Source of the DNA: DATLFA01 sp039934635
GTDB lineage: Bacteria; Actinomycetota; Acidimicrobiia; Acidimicrobiales; WLNW01
Assembly: GCA_039934635.1 (NCBI GenBank)
Contig: JBDTLT010000022.1
Span: 1-42,577, forward strand
Length of the DNA stretch: 42,577 nucleotides
Direction of reading: 5' to 3'
In this document: positions 1-7,987 of the stretch, in pieces
Layout: every line of letters starts with the position of its first letter
Numbering within the stretch: the stretch's first letter is position 1
Position numbers and translations under genes: made by a program
The notes under the pieces: model-generated
Seen by the model: the letters and a program-made list of their open reading frames with translations, nothing else
Database searches by the model: none
What the model was told of the DNA's origin: nothing

Positions 1-4
1 TTTG

Positions 5-81
5 TGGTCGGGATGGGGAGATTCGAACTCCCGACCCCCTGCTCCCAAAGCAGGTGCGCTGCCAGGCTGCGCCACATCCCG
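5..81 (-). tRNA. tRNA-Pro (UGG anticodon)
   Basis: On the minus strand the sequence folds into a complete cloverleaf. The 7-bp acceptor stem pairs 75-81 with 9-15. The anticodon stem CCTGC/GCAGG encloses the loop TTTGGGA, giving anticodon TGG (proline). The T arm carries GTTCGAATC. The 3' terminal CCA is encoded (positions 7-5), preceded by discriminator A at 8. The gene reads out of the window start, with nothing else between it and the STAS gene except about 250 bp without a recognisable gene. Confidence 0.95.
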
Positions 82-335
82 TTCCATAGCTCCTACCGCC
101 GGATTCGGTGCTGCGCACCGATCCCGGGTGAAGAGACCGGTGCCAAGTTACACGGACAGCCGGCCAGAACCGGTGTCCATTCCGGCCAGCAGGTGGGCAG
201 CGAGCCCACGTGTCGTGCGCAATCGATCCGCAAGAAATCGTCCGAGCGGGTGATTGAACTTTCACCTCGTTGGATACACACTGGGCGCGGGTTAGGAAGT
301 AGCCCCGAATGGTGCGGCATTGCGGGGAGGGCTGC
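82..335. other. Intergenic, no recognised gene
   Basis: Region between the 5' end of tRNA-Pro and the STAS-domain gene. Open frames here show no family resemblance. It should hold the tRNA promoter (minus strand) and the promoter of the STAS gene; the only clear element is the GGGAGG ribosome-binding site at its end (325-330). Confidence 0.5.
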
Positions 336-641
336 ATGCAACTCGAATCGGACGTCAACGAACTGCTGACGGTCGCAGGCCGGCCGACGATCCGGGGTGA
401 ATGCGACATCGCCAACGCCCGGCAGATCGAGGACTGGCTCGCCACCTTCGACACGCAGCCGCTCGAGGTCGACCTGAGTGGCGTGACCTTCATCGACTCG
501 ACCGCACTGCGAGCGCTGTTGAACGTGCGCCGCCGCAACCGGCACATGCGAGTCGTCAACCCGTCCGAGACGGCTTCGAGGCTGTTCCAAATCACCGGCA
601 CCGTCGACTACCTGGTGCACGATAAGGACATCTTCTCGTAG
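336..641 (+). CDS. STAS-domain protein, anti-sigma factor antagonist-like
   Basis: A 101-residue single-domain STAS protein. The core is strand-rich and carries VDLSGVTFIDSTALRALL at about residues 45-62; Ser55 in the FIDST motif is where SpoIIAA/RsbV-type antagonists are phosphorylated by a cognate anti-sigma kinase. Such proteins release sigma factors by partner switching in the cytoplasm. I start it at ATG 336, not at the in-frame ATG 309, because GGGGAGGG (323-331 area) lies 5 nt before it. No anti-sigma kinase or phosphatase lies nearby, so its partner is unknown. It ends into a strong hairpin shared with the convergent transporter gene. Alternative: a stand-alone regulatory STAS domain with another ligand. 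Confidence 0.8.
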   Translation: MQLESDVNELLTVAGRPTIRGECDIANARQIEDWLATFDTQPLEVDLSGVTFIDSTALRALLNVRRRNRHMRVVNPSETASRLFQITGTVDYLVHDKDIFS

Positions 642-642
642 C

Positions 643-679
643 GGCCGGCCCGATCAACCGATGGCTGATCGGGCCGGCC
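643..679. terminator. Bidirectional hairpin terminator
   Basis: A perfect 14-bp inverted repeat (643-656 with 666-679, GGCCGGCCCGATCA and its complement) with a 9-nt loop sits exactly between two convergent genes, the STAS gene ending at 641 and the binding-protein gene ending at 697. There is no T-tract on either side, as is common for actinobacterial hairpin terminators. Seen in sequence; termination is inferred. Confidence 0.7.
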
Positions 680-696
680 ACCAGAGAAGAACGTGG

Positions 697-1689
697 CTAC
701 TTGATCGTGAGCCCGTACGTCTTGTTCAACCCGATGGCGCAGTAGGGACGCTGCGGGCACTCGGGCGGGCCGCCGAGCACGAGCGTGTCCTTGACGGTGG
801 CGAGGTCAGAGGTCTTGGCCAACTTGTACTTTGTGGCGGTGGCCGACGTGACCACGAAGCCGTTCTTGTCCTCGGCGGGTGCCGCGGCACCGAGCACGAC
901 TCCCTTGGCCGCTGCGAGCGTCGTCAACTGCGTCACGGCAGCGGCGACATCAGTGGGAATCGTCGCGTCCTTGTTGAGGAAGCTCGTGTACGAACCGACG
1001 TACTCGGGATAGAGGTCGATGTCACCCTTTTCGAGGGCGGGCGCAACCACTTCACGATTGCCGAGCTTGAACTTGCGATCGACCTTGGCGCCGGCACTTT
1101 CGAGCACCTGCGCGTAGAGCTCGGCCACGATCTCTTGCTCGCCGAAGTTCGTCGAACCGACCTTGAGCGTGCCCGTCAACTTGGTGCCGGCGTACGGCAC
1201 GAGCTTGTTCTTCGCGAGCCACGCCTTGGCGATCGCCGCAGAGTCTGACTTGTCTTGGCTCTGTTGACGGTTGAGCTCGGTGAGCTCGGCTGTGGTCAAT
1301 GGCTTGGAAACCGCGTCGAGTGCGGCGCGCAAGTTGGCGGAATCTGCGGTCTTCTTGATTGCCGGAATCAGATTCTCTGCGGGCTGCAGTTTCTTGTCGT
1401 CTTCGAGCAGGATCCATTTGTTCACTGCGATGTCGGCATCGGACGTGAACACGAGCGCGACCTGAATGTCACCCTTCGTGAGCGCGGCCTTGGTGAGTGG
1501 ACCGCCGGCATCGAGCGGCTTGAACGTCAGCGTCGCTCCAGCAGCGGCGGTAGTAGCGGCGCCGCCCGCGGTCGTTGCGACTGCTGCGGTGGTCGTGGCT
1601 GAACTGCTCTCGCCGTCGTCGCCGCACGCGGCCGCGCCGAGCGCAACGAGAAGGGTGAGACTGGCCGTATACAACAATCGTCTGCGCAT
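697..1689 (-). CDS. Osmoprotectant ABC transporter binding lipoprotein, circularly permuted
   Basis: A 330-residue lipoprotein of the OpuAC/ProX/OsmF type that binds quaternary amines such as glycine betaine. The N-terminus has a basic stretch, hydrophobic segment and lipobox ending at Cys22, then a Thr/Ala linker to about residue 52. The odd point is the order of the two halves. Residues 53-164 (FKPLDAGGPLTKAAL, VFTSDADIAVN, LLEDDKKLQP, ELNRQ, AKAWLAKNKL) match what is normally the C-terminal half, and residues 175-330 (LKVGSTNFGEQ, DIDLYPEYVGSY, GGPPECPQRPYCAIGL, YGL at the end) match the normal N-terminal half. Start chosen at ATG 1689 because the signal peptide begins there; the upstream open frame is not signal-like. 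It is third in a permease-permease-binding protein run; the ATPase is divergent. Confidence 0.88.
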   Translation of the reverse strand: MRRRLLYTASLTLLVALGAAACGDDGESSSATTTAAVATTAGGAATTAAAGATLTFKPLDAGGPLTKAALTKGDIQVALVFTSDADIAVNKWILLEDDKKLQPAENLIPAIKKTADSANLRAALDAVSKPLTTAELTELNRQQSQDKSDSAAIAKAWLAKNKLVPYAGTKLTGTLKVGSTNFGEQEIVAELYAQVLESAGAKVDRKFKLGNREVVAPALEKGDIDLYPEYVGSYTSFLNKDATIPTDVAAAVTQLTTLAAAKGVVLGAAAPAEDKNGFVVTSATATKYKLAKTSDLATVKDTLVLGGPPECPQRPYCAIGLNKTYGLTIK

Positions 1690-1762
1690 GTTTCTGAAAC
1701 CCCATGGTCCGGTGAGTGCGGGCAACAGTATCGGATCGTGTCGAAAATGAGCAGAATTACCA

Positions 1763-2443
1763 CTAAATTCGTGGACTATTGACGCCGACGTGACGCTCGA
1801 CCGCGACGAGCACGCGGTCACCGATGATGGCAAGGCCCGCGACGAGCAACGCGCCGCCGAAGACCTGTGGATAATCCTGCAGGGCGAATCCGTCGATGAT
1901 GAATCGACCGAGACCACCGGTGCCGGCGTACGCGCCGATGGTGGCGGTGGCGATCACCTGAACGAGGGCGATGCGTAGCCCGGTGACGAGCAACGGCGCG
2001 GCGATCGGCACTTCGGCGCGCAAAAGTTGTTGTCGCGAGGTCATGCCGAGTCCGCGTGCCGCGTCACGGTACGCGTCGTCGACATTTGCGACGCCGGTGT
2101 ACACATTCGTGAAAATCGGAGGGATAGCCAACAACGTCATCGCGAGGAACAGTGCGAGCGGTCCTACCACGGGAGCATCACCGGTCCCGACTACTTGGAC
2201 GACGAGGACGAGAATCGCAAACGTCGGCAGGGTCTGTCCGATGTTCGCGATGTTCATCCCGAGTGTGCCGAAACGACGCTTGTGGCCGAGCCATGCTGCG
2301 ATCGGACCGGCGATCACCACCGCCGCGATCGTTGCCGTTGCGGTGTAACGCGCGTGTTCGACCAACCGGTGGGTGATGCCAGAGTTCCCGCGCCATGAGT
2401 CGGCATCGGTCATCCACTCGTACACGTCACCGAGGAGGCTCAT
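1763..2443 (-). CDS. Osmoprotectant-type ABC transporter permease (second)
   Basis: A 226-residue BPD-type inner-membrane permease with about six hydrophobic segments. The EAA cytoplasmic loop is visible as DAARGLGMTSRQQLLRAEVP, followed by LLVTGLRIALVQVIATATIGAY, typical of OpuCB/OpuCD (ProW/YehW) proteins. It should form a heterodimer with the permease encoded just upstream. Its ATG overlaps the end of that gene by 4 bp (2440-2443), indicating translational coupling. A 73-bp gap with an imperfect CCAC/GTGG hairpin separates it from the binding-protein gene, which could give the latter separate regulation. Confidence 0.88.
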   Translation of the reverse strand: MSLLGDVYEWMTDADSWRGNSGITHRLVEHARYTATATIAAVVIAGPIAAWLGHKRRFGTLGMNIANIGQTLPTFAILVLVVQVVGTGDAPVVGPLALFLAMTLLAIPPIFTNVYTGVANVDDAYRDAARGLGMTSRQQLLRAEVPIAAPLLVTGLRIALVQVIATATIGAYAGTGGLGRFIIDGFALQDYPQVFGGALLVAGLAIIGDRVLVAVERHVGVNSPRI

Positions 2444-3114
2444 CGCGCTCGCCGCCAGGGGGTGATCGCACGCGAAAAAGCGTGCAATAGAAGGTCCGCA
2501 ACCACAGCCATCAAGAGCGCGAGCGCCGCGCCGACGACGATCAACGTGCGGAAGTCACGTTCGAGGCCGTCTCGTATCAACAGGCCGAGGCTTTGCTGAC
2601 CGATGATCGCCGACACGGTGACGAGCCCGATGGTGCTCACCGTGGCGAGGCGCACGCCGGCCATGATCGCCGGCAGTGCGAGTGGTAGCTCGACGCGCAG
2701 CACCCGTTGACGGTTGGAGAACCCCATGCCATCGGCCGCGGCACGGGCGTCCGCGGGCACGGCGTCGAGGCCGCTGATGAAGTTCCGCAGGAGCACGACG
2801 AGCGTGTAGCTGACAAGCGGGATCAGCACCGTCCAGCGCGACGTGAGACCGGTGTAGGGGATCAACAGCGCGAAGGCCGCGAGCGACGGAATCGTGTAGA
2901 GCAGGCTCGACACGCCGAGCACGATCGAACGCAAGACGGGGCGGCGTGCCGCGGCGAGCGACAGCGGCAGTGCGATCAACGCGCCGAGCGCCACGACCTC
3001 GGCGGTCACGACGATGTGTGTCTGCGCAGCGGTGCGGATGTCGTCGAGGTGGTCGCCCACCCACTGCCAGTCGACCCACGCATCGCCGTCGTACGACCGG
3101 ACTTGGCCGAGCAT
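2440..3114 (-). CDS. Osmoprotectant-type ABC transporter permease (first)
   Basis: A 224-residue OpuCB/OpuCD-like permease and first gene of the minus-strand operon. About five to six membrane segments; the EAA loop appears as ADARAAADGMGFSNRQRVLR with ELPLALPAIMAGVRLATV behind it. The start ATG at 3114 has no Shine-Dalgarno but has TAGCGT ending 6 nt before it, consistent with a leaderless transcript. It faces the divergent ATPase gene across only 23 bp. With the other permease, binding protein and ATPase it makes a complete compatible-solute importer. Substrate is inferred from family only. Confidence 0.87.
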   Translation of the reverse strand: MLGQVRSYDGDAWVDWQWVGDHLDDIRTAAQTHIVVTAEVVALGALIALPLSLAAARRPVLRSIVLGVSSLLYTIPSLAAFALLIPYTGLTSRWTVLIPLVSYTLVVLLRNFISGLDAVPADARAAADGMGFSNRQRVLRVELPLALPAIMAGVRLATVSTIGLVTVSAIIGQQSLGLLIRDGLERDFRTLIVVGAALALLMAVVADLLLHAFSRAITPWRRAR

Positions 3115-3137
3115 CCCCGGACGCTACCATCGGCGCG
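3115..3137. promoter_or_regulatory. Overlapping divergent leaderless -10 boxes
   Basis: The 23 bp between the permease start (3114, minus) and the ATPase start (3138, plus) contain a minus-strand TAGCGT (3126 to 3121, 6 nt before ATG) and a plus-strand TACCAT (3125-3130, 7 nt before TTG). The two hexamers overlap by 2 bp. Both fit the TANNNT -10 box of actinobacterial leaderless genes. The -35 regions would lie inside the opposite coding sequences. Promoter activity is inferred. Confidence 0.55.
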
Positions 3138-4112
3138 TTGATCAACCTCGAGCGCGTCTCCAAGCAGTTTCCCAACGGCCGTTGTGCACCCCGTGAGCTC
3201 GATCTCGAGATCCTCGACGGTCAGATCACCGTGCTCATCGGGCCGTCAGGTTGCGGCAAGACCACCACGCTGCGGATGATCAATCGGTTGGTCGAGCCGA
3301 CATCCGGGCGTGTCGTCATCGACGGCGAAGATGTCGCGCTCGTCGACCCGGTCGCGCTGCGGCGCCGCATCGGTTACGTCATCCAACAGATCGGCCTGTT
3401 CCCGCACCTAACGGTGGGCGCCAACGTCGCCACCATCCCGCGGCTCCTCGGCTGGAACAAGGCGCGGCAGCGGACCCGCATCGACGAATTGCTCGAGCTC
3501 GTCGGTCTCGACCCTGCCGTCTACCGCGATCGTTACCCACACGAGCTTTCGGGTGGTCAACAGCAGCGAGTGGGCGTGGCGCGTGCGCTCGGTGCCGATC
3601 CGCCGCTGCTGCTCATGGACGAGCCGTTCGGTGCGCTCGATCCGATCACCCGTGTGCGGTTGCAGGAAGAATTGCTCTCGATCCAGGCCGGGGTGCGCAA
3701 GACAATTGTGTTCGTCACCCACGACATCGACGAAGCGGTGAAGCTCGGCGATCGCATCGTCATCCTCGCGGAGGACGGCACACTCGCGCAGCACGCGACC
3801 GCCCACGAGCTTCTCTCGACTCCGGCTTCGTCGTTCGTCGAATCATTCGTCGGATCAGACCGCGCCTTGTTGCTGCTCTCGGTGACCCCGGTCAAGCGGG
3901 CCAATCTCCAGCCGATCGAATCCCGCGACGAGAACGCGCCGACGCTCGATGTCAAAGCTCCGATCGCCGGAGCGTTCGCGCTCATGGTGCTGCACGGCAC
4001 CGACCGCGTGGTGGTCGTCGACAACGCGTCGGGCGAGCGGCTCGGTGTTTTGACCGCCGACGCGATCGCTCGCGGCCGCGCGACCGCGGCGAACGACGAT
4101 CCTGCGAACTAG
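3138..4112 (+). CDS. Osmoprotectant-type ABC transporter ATPase
   Basis: A 324-residue ABC ATPase of the ProV/OpuCA type. Walker A GPSGCGKTT at residues 35-43, Q-loop, signature LSGGQQQRVGVARAL from residue 137, Walker B LLLMDEPFGALD with Asp161-Glu162, and the switch histidine in VFVTHDIDEA. After the nucleotide-binding domain, about residues 255-320 (FALMVLHGTDRVVVVDN) look like a single CBS-type repeat, shorter than the tandem CBS pair of OpuCA. I start it at TTG 3138, giving MINLERVSKQF, because family members begin exactly there and TACCAT lies 7 nt upstream; longer upstream frames overlap the divergent permease. Its TAG stop shares CTAG with the stop of the convergent SulP gene. Confidence 0.85.
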   Translation: MINLERVSKQFPNGRCAPRELDLEILDGQITVLIGPSGCGKTTTLRMINRLVEPTSGRVVIDGEDVALVDPVALRRRIGYVIQQIGLFPHLTVGANVATIPRLLGWNKARQRTRIDELLELVGLDPAVYRDRYPHELSGGQQQRVGVARALGADPPLLLMDEPFGALDPITRVRLQEELLSIQAGVRKTIVFVTHDIDEAVKLGDRIVILAEDGTLAQHATAHELLSTPASSFVESFVGSDRALLLLSVTPVKRANLQPIESRDENAPTLDVKAPIAGAFALMVLHGTDRVVVVDNASGERLGVLTADAIARGRATAANDDPAN

Positions 4113-5800
4113 TCGCCGCGCGAGCGAAAGCCCTCGAGCGCGGTCGGCAACGTCGGAAAGATGTGATCGGCCCCGATGCGCTGGTCCAGTCCGGAGCGGT
4201 GCAGATAGAGCGCGAGGTCCTGTTTGACGCGGGCGAGCGCCAACACGATGCCGCGCGACTCGAGATGACTACGCAGCTCCTCGAGCATGTCAGTGGCACT
4301 CAAGTCGATCTCGACATTGGCCTCCATGTTGAGCAGCACCCATTCGACCGGAGCGGTCTCGGCATCGATCGCCTTGAGCGCGCGGCGACGGAAATCTTCC
4401 ACGTTCGCGAAACACAGCGGCGCGTCGTAGCGGTAGACGACGAGGCCGGGGATCGTCGCCGCCTCCGGATAGTCCTCGATGTCGTGGAGACCCGCGAGGT
4501 TCGGCACGATCCCTTGCACGGCATCGTGCGCGCGGGCGATGCGCCGCATCAGATCGCCGACGCTGAGCGCGACCGCGACGCCGATGCCGACGAGCAGATC
4601 GAAGGCCACCACGCCGATGAACGCCGCGCCCATGATCACGGCCTCGCTGAAGCGAAAAGCGAAGATGCGTCGGATCTCGGCGACATCGATCAGTCGGGTG
4701 GCGGCGTAGATGACGAGGCCGCCGAGGCCGGCCAGAGGGAATGCCTCGAGGACCGGTGAGGCAACCACCAACACGAGCGCGATGCAGGCGGCGGCAATCA
4801 GGCTCGTGAGCTGACTCTTGCCGCCCGAGGCCGAGGCGAGTGCGGTGCGACTGTCCGATGACGACACGGGGAAGCCGTGCAACAACCCGACAACCGCGTT
4901 CGCTCCGGCGAGTGCGATCAACTCTTGGTCGGCATCGACGCGTTGCTTCGAGTCACGGGCGAAGGCTCGGGCGGTCAACATGTTGCCGCTGAACGCGACG
5001 ATCGCGATACCCGCTGCCGCGCCGAACACGCCCGGCCAGAGATGTGCCGGAATGGACGGCAACGCGAAGGACGGTAGGCCGCTCGGCACGTCACCCAACG
5101 TGGCCACGCCATGAGATTCGAGATCGAAGATCGCAGTGACGGCGGTGGCAACGAGCACGACAACCAGTGCGCCGGGCAGACGGCGAATTCTTTGCAGCGC
5201 GAACAGTGCCGCGATCACCGAAAACCCCAGCACGAGTGGCGCGGCGCGTAGTTGATCGAGGTTGTTCATGACGTCGCGCGCTTTGGCCAGCGTGTCGCGC
5301 TCGGCCGACGGCACGCCCGTCAGGTTCGGCAGTTGTGATACCGCCATGGTGACCGCGACGCCGGCGAGGTAACCGACGAGCACGGGCCGCGACAACAAGT
5401 CGGCGAGGAAACCGAGACGGGCCACCCACGCCACCAACGAGACACCTGCGACCGCGAGCGCCAACGCTGCCGCGATCGCGGCCGGCTCAGCGCCGCTCGA
5501 AGCGCTCAATGTCGCGACCGCGGACCCGACCAAGAGCGCTGACGCACTCTCGGGGCCGACCGATAGCAACGAACTGGTGCCGAGAAAGGCATAGATGACC
5601 AACGCAGGGAGCGCGGTCCACAGCCCGCTCACCGGCTCAACACCGGCCAAACGCGCGTACGCGAGGCACTGCGGCACGAGGTACGCCGCGACAGCCACAC
5701 CCGCCACGAGGTCGCCGCCGAGGTTGCCCCGCCACGCCGCCAACTGACGCACGCCCGGCGCGGTGGGTCGTGGCCAAGTTCGGCTACGCGCTCGGGGCAT
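4109..5800 (-). CDS. SulP-family anion transporter with C-terminal STAS domain
   Basis: A 563-residue SLC26/SulP protein. The N-terminus shows the sulfate-transporter signature region (DLVAGVAVAAYLVPQCLAYA at about residues 29-48), then 10-12 hydrophobic helices, and a STAS domain at about 430-563 (VYRYDAPLCFANVEDF; LNMEANVEIDLSATDMLEEL). SulP proteins move sulfate, bicarbonate or related anions across the inner membrane; no substrate can be assigned from sequence. It is monocistronic and overlaps the end of the convergent ATPase gene by 4 bp. The start at ATG 5800 is preceded by AATGAT five bases upstream and no clear ribosome-binding site, so it may be leaderless. Confidence 0.9.
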   Translation of the reverse strand: MPRARSRTWPRPTAPGVRQLAAWRGNLGGDLVAGVAVAAYLVPQCLAYARLAGVEPVSGLWTALPALVIYAFLGTSSLLSVGPESASALLVGSAVATLSASSGAEPAAIAAALALAVAGVSLVAWVARLGFLADLLSRPVLVGYLAGVAVTMAVSQLPNLTGVPSAERDTLAKARDVMNNLDQLRAAPLVLGFSVIAALFALQRIRRLPGALVVVLVATAVTAIFDLESHGVATLGDVPSGLPSFALPSIPAHLWPGVFGAAAGIAIVAFSGNMLTARAFARDSKQRVDADQELIALAGANAVVGLLHGFPVSSSDSRTALASASGGKSQLTSLIAAACIALVLVVASPVLEAFPLAGLGGLVIYAATRLIDVAEIRRIFAFRFSEAVIMGAAFIGVVAFDLLVGIGVAVALSVGDLMRRIARAHDAVQGIVPNLAGLHDIEDYPEAATIPGLVVYRYDAPLCFANVEDFRRRALKAIDAETAPVEWVLLNMEANVEIDLSATDMLEELRSHLESRGIVLALARVKQDLALYLHRSGLDQRIGADHIFPTLPTALEGFRSRGD

Positions 5801-6008
5801 GGACGATCATTCCTGGAGCTTCCCGATCTCTTGGAGGACGAAACTGATCCTCCGCGCCTCGCATACTCGCGCCTGTGTACTCACCGTGCGGCCCCCGCAA
5901 TGGGGCACTCGAGGTCGAGTCGAGGTGGGTCAGTAGCCCACGTCTCGCCGGTGCCAGTTGCGCCCTCCGCGTAAGTATGCAATTTTTTAAAGAATAGAGG
6001 GAGGCCCC
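5801..6008. promoter_or_regulatory. Divergent control region with palindromes
   Basis: 208 bp between the divergent SulP and amidohydrolase genes. It contains a 6-bp hairpin (GGAGGA 5833-5838 with TCCTCC 5848-5853), a palindrome ACTCGAGGTCGAGT (5907-5920) and an unusually AT-rich patch just before the amidohydrolase ribosome-binding site GAGGGAGG (about 5997-6004, 4 nt before ATG 6009). The palindrome is a possible operator; no regulator can be named, though the GntR gene beyond the amidohydrolase is a candidate. Confidence 0.4.
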
Positions 6009-7145
6009 ATGTCAGACCAGCGCACTTCACAAGGCCGCGTTTCAGAACCTGAAGGCCGCCGCTACCGCCTGATCTCGGCCGATAGCCATGTCAACGAACC
6101 CCCTGATCTGTGGACGGCCCGGGTGCCCGCCGCGTTTCGGGATCGAGCGCCGCGTATCGAGCAGTTCCCCGAGGGCGACGCGTGGGTGATCGAGGGCGTG
6201 AAGGACCCGATCAACTTCGGAATGAACGCGTGTGCCGGTCTGGCGCCCGAGGAGATGCGGGGATGGTGTCGCTTCGAGGACATCCGCCACGGCGGCTATG
6301 ACCCGGCGGCGCGGCTGGCCGAGATGGATGCCGATTCGGTCGACGCCGAGGTGCTCTACCCGACACCGCGGTTGTCGCAGGCGATTTTCGCGAACAGCGA
6401 TGCGGAGTACCACTTGGCGATGGTGCGCGCGTACAACGACTGGATCGCCGAGTTCGCCGGCTATGCCCCCGAACGCTTCGGTGCGTTGGCGATGATGCCC
6501 AACATCGGCATCGATGCGGCGCTCGCCGAGATCGACCGCGTGCTCGAGCAACGAGGGGTACGTGGCGTCGTGATGGGTCGCTATCCCAACGGCAGCCTCG
6601 AGATCATGCCCGAGGACGAAAAAGTATTCGGCGCCCTGGCCGAGCGCGGTGTGCCGTTGTCGATCCATGTGAGCCTCGCGGCCGGCATGCCTGCGTCACA
6701 TCGGGCCAAGTTGCCCGGCTACGGCCGTTTCTACGATGCGCCGAACCGCATGATCGAGCTGGTCTTCTCCGGTCTCTTCGACCGCTACCCGACGCTCAAC
6801 GTCTTCTTTGCCGAGGTCGACTTCGGGTGGCTCCCGTATGTCAAGGAGCAGATCGACAACAACTATCAACGGCTCGATCCGTTGAGCCGGTTCGGTTTGC
6901 AGATGCTGCCGAGCGAATACATCGAAAAGCACTTCCACTTCGGGTTCATGACCGACACGTTCGGCATTCAGCACCGCGACTACGTCGGGGCCGAGCGCAT
7001 CTTGTGGTCCAACGACTACCCGCACATCAGCGCGGACTGGCCCAACTCGTGGCGCACCATCCAGGCAGCGTTTTCGGGGGTGCCGACGGCTGAACGTCAA
7101 CTGATCCTCGCCGGCAACGCCCAACGGCTCTTCGGCTTCGCCTGA
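6009..7145 (+). CDS. Amidohydrolase family 2 (metal-dependent hydrolase/decarboxylase)
   Basis: A 378-residue protein of the amidohydrolase-2 (PF04909) TIM-barrel family, which hydrolyses or decarboxylates small carboxylates and aromatics with a bound divalent metal. Seen: SADSHVNEPPDLW at about residues 23-35 (barrel strand 1 metal region), LYPTPRLSQAIF, the HVSLAAG strand, FAEVDFGWLPYVKEQ, and the C-terminal ILWSNDYPHISADWPNS with the catalytic-type Asp. The start ATG has a strong GAGGGAGG site. It ends 3 bp before the convergent GntR gene. Substrate unknown; neighbours (GntR, binding protein, aminotransferase, SDR) suggest catabolism of an organic acid or amine. Confidence 0.88.
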   Translation: MSDQRTSQGRVSEPEGRRYRLISADSHVNEPPDLWTARVPAAFRDRAPRIEQFPEGDAWVIEGVKDPINFGMNACAGLAPEEMRGWCRFEDIRHGGYDPAARLAEMDADSVDAEVLYPTPRLSQAIFANSDAEYHLAMVRAYNDWIAEFAGYAPERFGALAMMPNIGIDAALAEIDRVLEQRGVRGVVMGRYPNGSLEIMPEDEKVFGALAERGVPLSIHVSLAAGMPASHRAKLPGYGRFYDAPNRMIELVFSGLFDRYPTLNVFFAEVDFGWLPYVKEQIDNNYQRLDPLSRFGLQMLPSEYIEKHFHFGFMTDTFGIQHRDYVGAERILWSNDYPHISADWPNSWRTIQAAFSGVPTAERQLILAGNAQRLFGFA

Positions 7146-7148
7146 CCT

Positions 7149-7964
7149 CTAGGGCACGGGGCGATGGCCCGCCTCGTCAGCCGCGTGGCGTACGGCGGCA
7201 CTGCGCACGATCACATCCGAGTCCATGAAGTTGTGCTTATTGGGCTCGTGCATGTGGTCGCGCGCGAGTTGCGCAGCGAGCTCGCTGTCGCCCTTCTCTA
7301 TCGCGGCGGCGATCGCCACGTGTGCCGCGAGACTGTGTGCCCGAAACGCGAGATCGTCGAACGGCGCGACCTCGCCCGTTGCGCGCGTGAGCTCGTCGAC
7401 GTGGGCGGACCAAAGCGTTTCGACCGCGCCCAGAACGATGATCAACGTCTCGTTGCCGCACGACCGCACGAGGTCTTCGTGGAACTTGCGGGCAAGGCGG
7501 ATGTACGAGTCGGTGTCGTCGAATGCCGCCTGGGACTCTTCGATACGCAATCGCAGCATCCGGGCCACGGTGGCTCGATCATCACGTCTCGCCGCCATCG
7601 CCGCGCACAGCGACTCGAGTTCGCCGAGCGATACGGCGACGTCATCGAGCGACACCCCACGCGCTTGTAAGACCATCGACAGCAGATAGGCGACGCGCTC
7701 GGCGCGAGGCACCTGCACCTCGGCCCCGCCGACGTTGCCGCGAATCGTGGTCAGGAGGCCTTCGGTCTCGAGGATGCGAAAGGCCTCGCGCAGCGACGGC
7801 GGTGACACGCCGAAGTCCTCGATGAGCTGGTCTTGCGGTGGGAGCAGCGCGCCGTCGATCAGCTGGCCCGACAGGACCTGGTCGCGCAGCGTGTCGGCGA
7901 CCATGTCGGCGACGCGTGGCCTCCGAGCCTGGCGCTTCTTTCGAATTCGGGCACTGCTCGCCAC
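7149..7964 (-). CDS. GntR/FadR-type transcriptional regulator
   Basis: A 271-residue regulator. The N-terminal winged helix-turn-helix is clear (DTLRDQVLSGQLIDGALLPP, then QLIEDFGVSPPSLREAFRIL and LETEGLLTTIRGNVGG), followed by an all-helical FCD ligand-binding domain with KFHEDLVRSCGN and DLAFRAHSLAAHVAIAAAI. FadR-subfamily proteins sense organic acids and usually repress nearby catabolic genes. I use GTG 7964, which has GAGGAG just upstream and avoids overlapping the preceding gene; an in-frame start at 8000 would overlap its stop (7988). It follows the binding-protein gene on the same strand by 23 bp, so the two are probably co-transcribed. Likely targets are these genes and the flanking amidohydrolase and aminotransferase. 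Confidence 0.87.
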   Translation of the reverse strand: MASSARIRKKRQARRPRVADMVADTLRDQVLSGQLIDGALLPPQDQLIEDFGVSPPSLREAFRILETEGLLTTIRGNVGGAEVQVPRAERVAYLLSMVLQARGVSLDDVAVSLGELESLCAAMAARRDDRATVARMLRLRIEESQAAFDDTDSYIRLARKFHEDLVRSCGNETLIIVLGAVETLWSAHVDELTRATGEVAPFDDLAFRAHSLAAHVAIAAAIEKGDSELAAQLARDHMHEPNKHNFMDSDVIVRSAAVRHAADEAGHRPVP

Positions 7965-7987
7965 GAAACTCCTCGTTGCGGTGTCCT

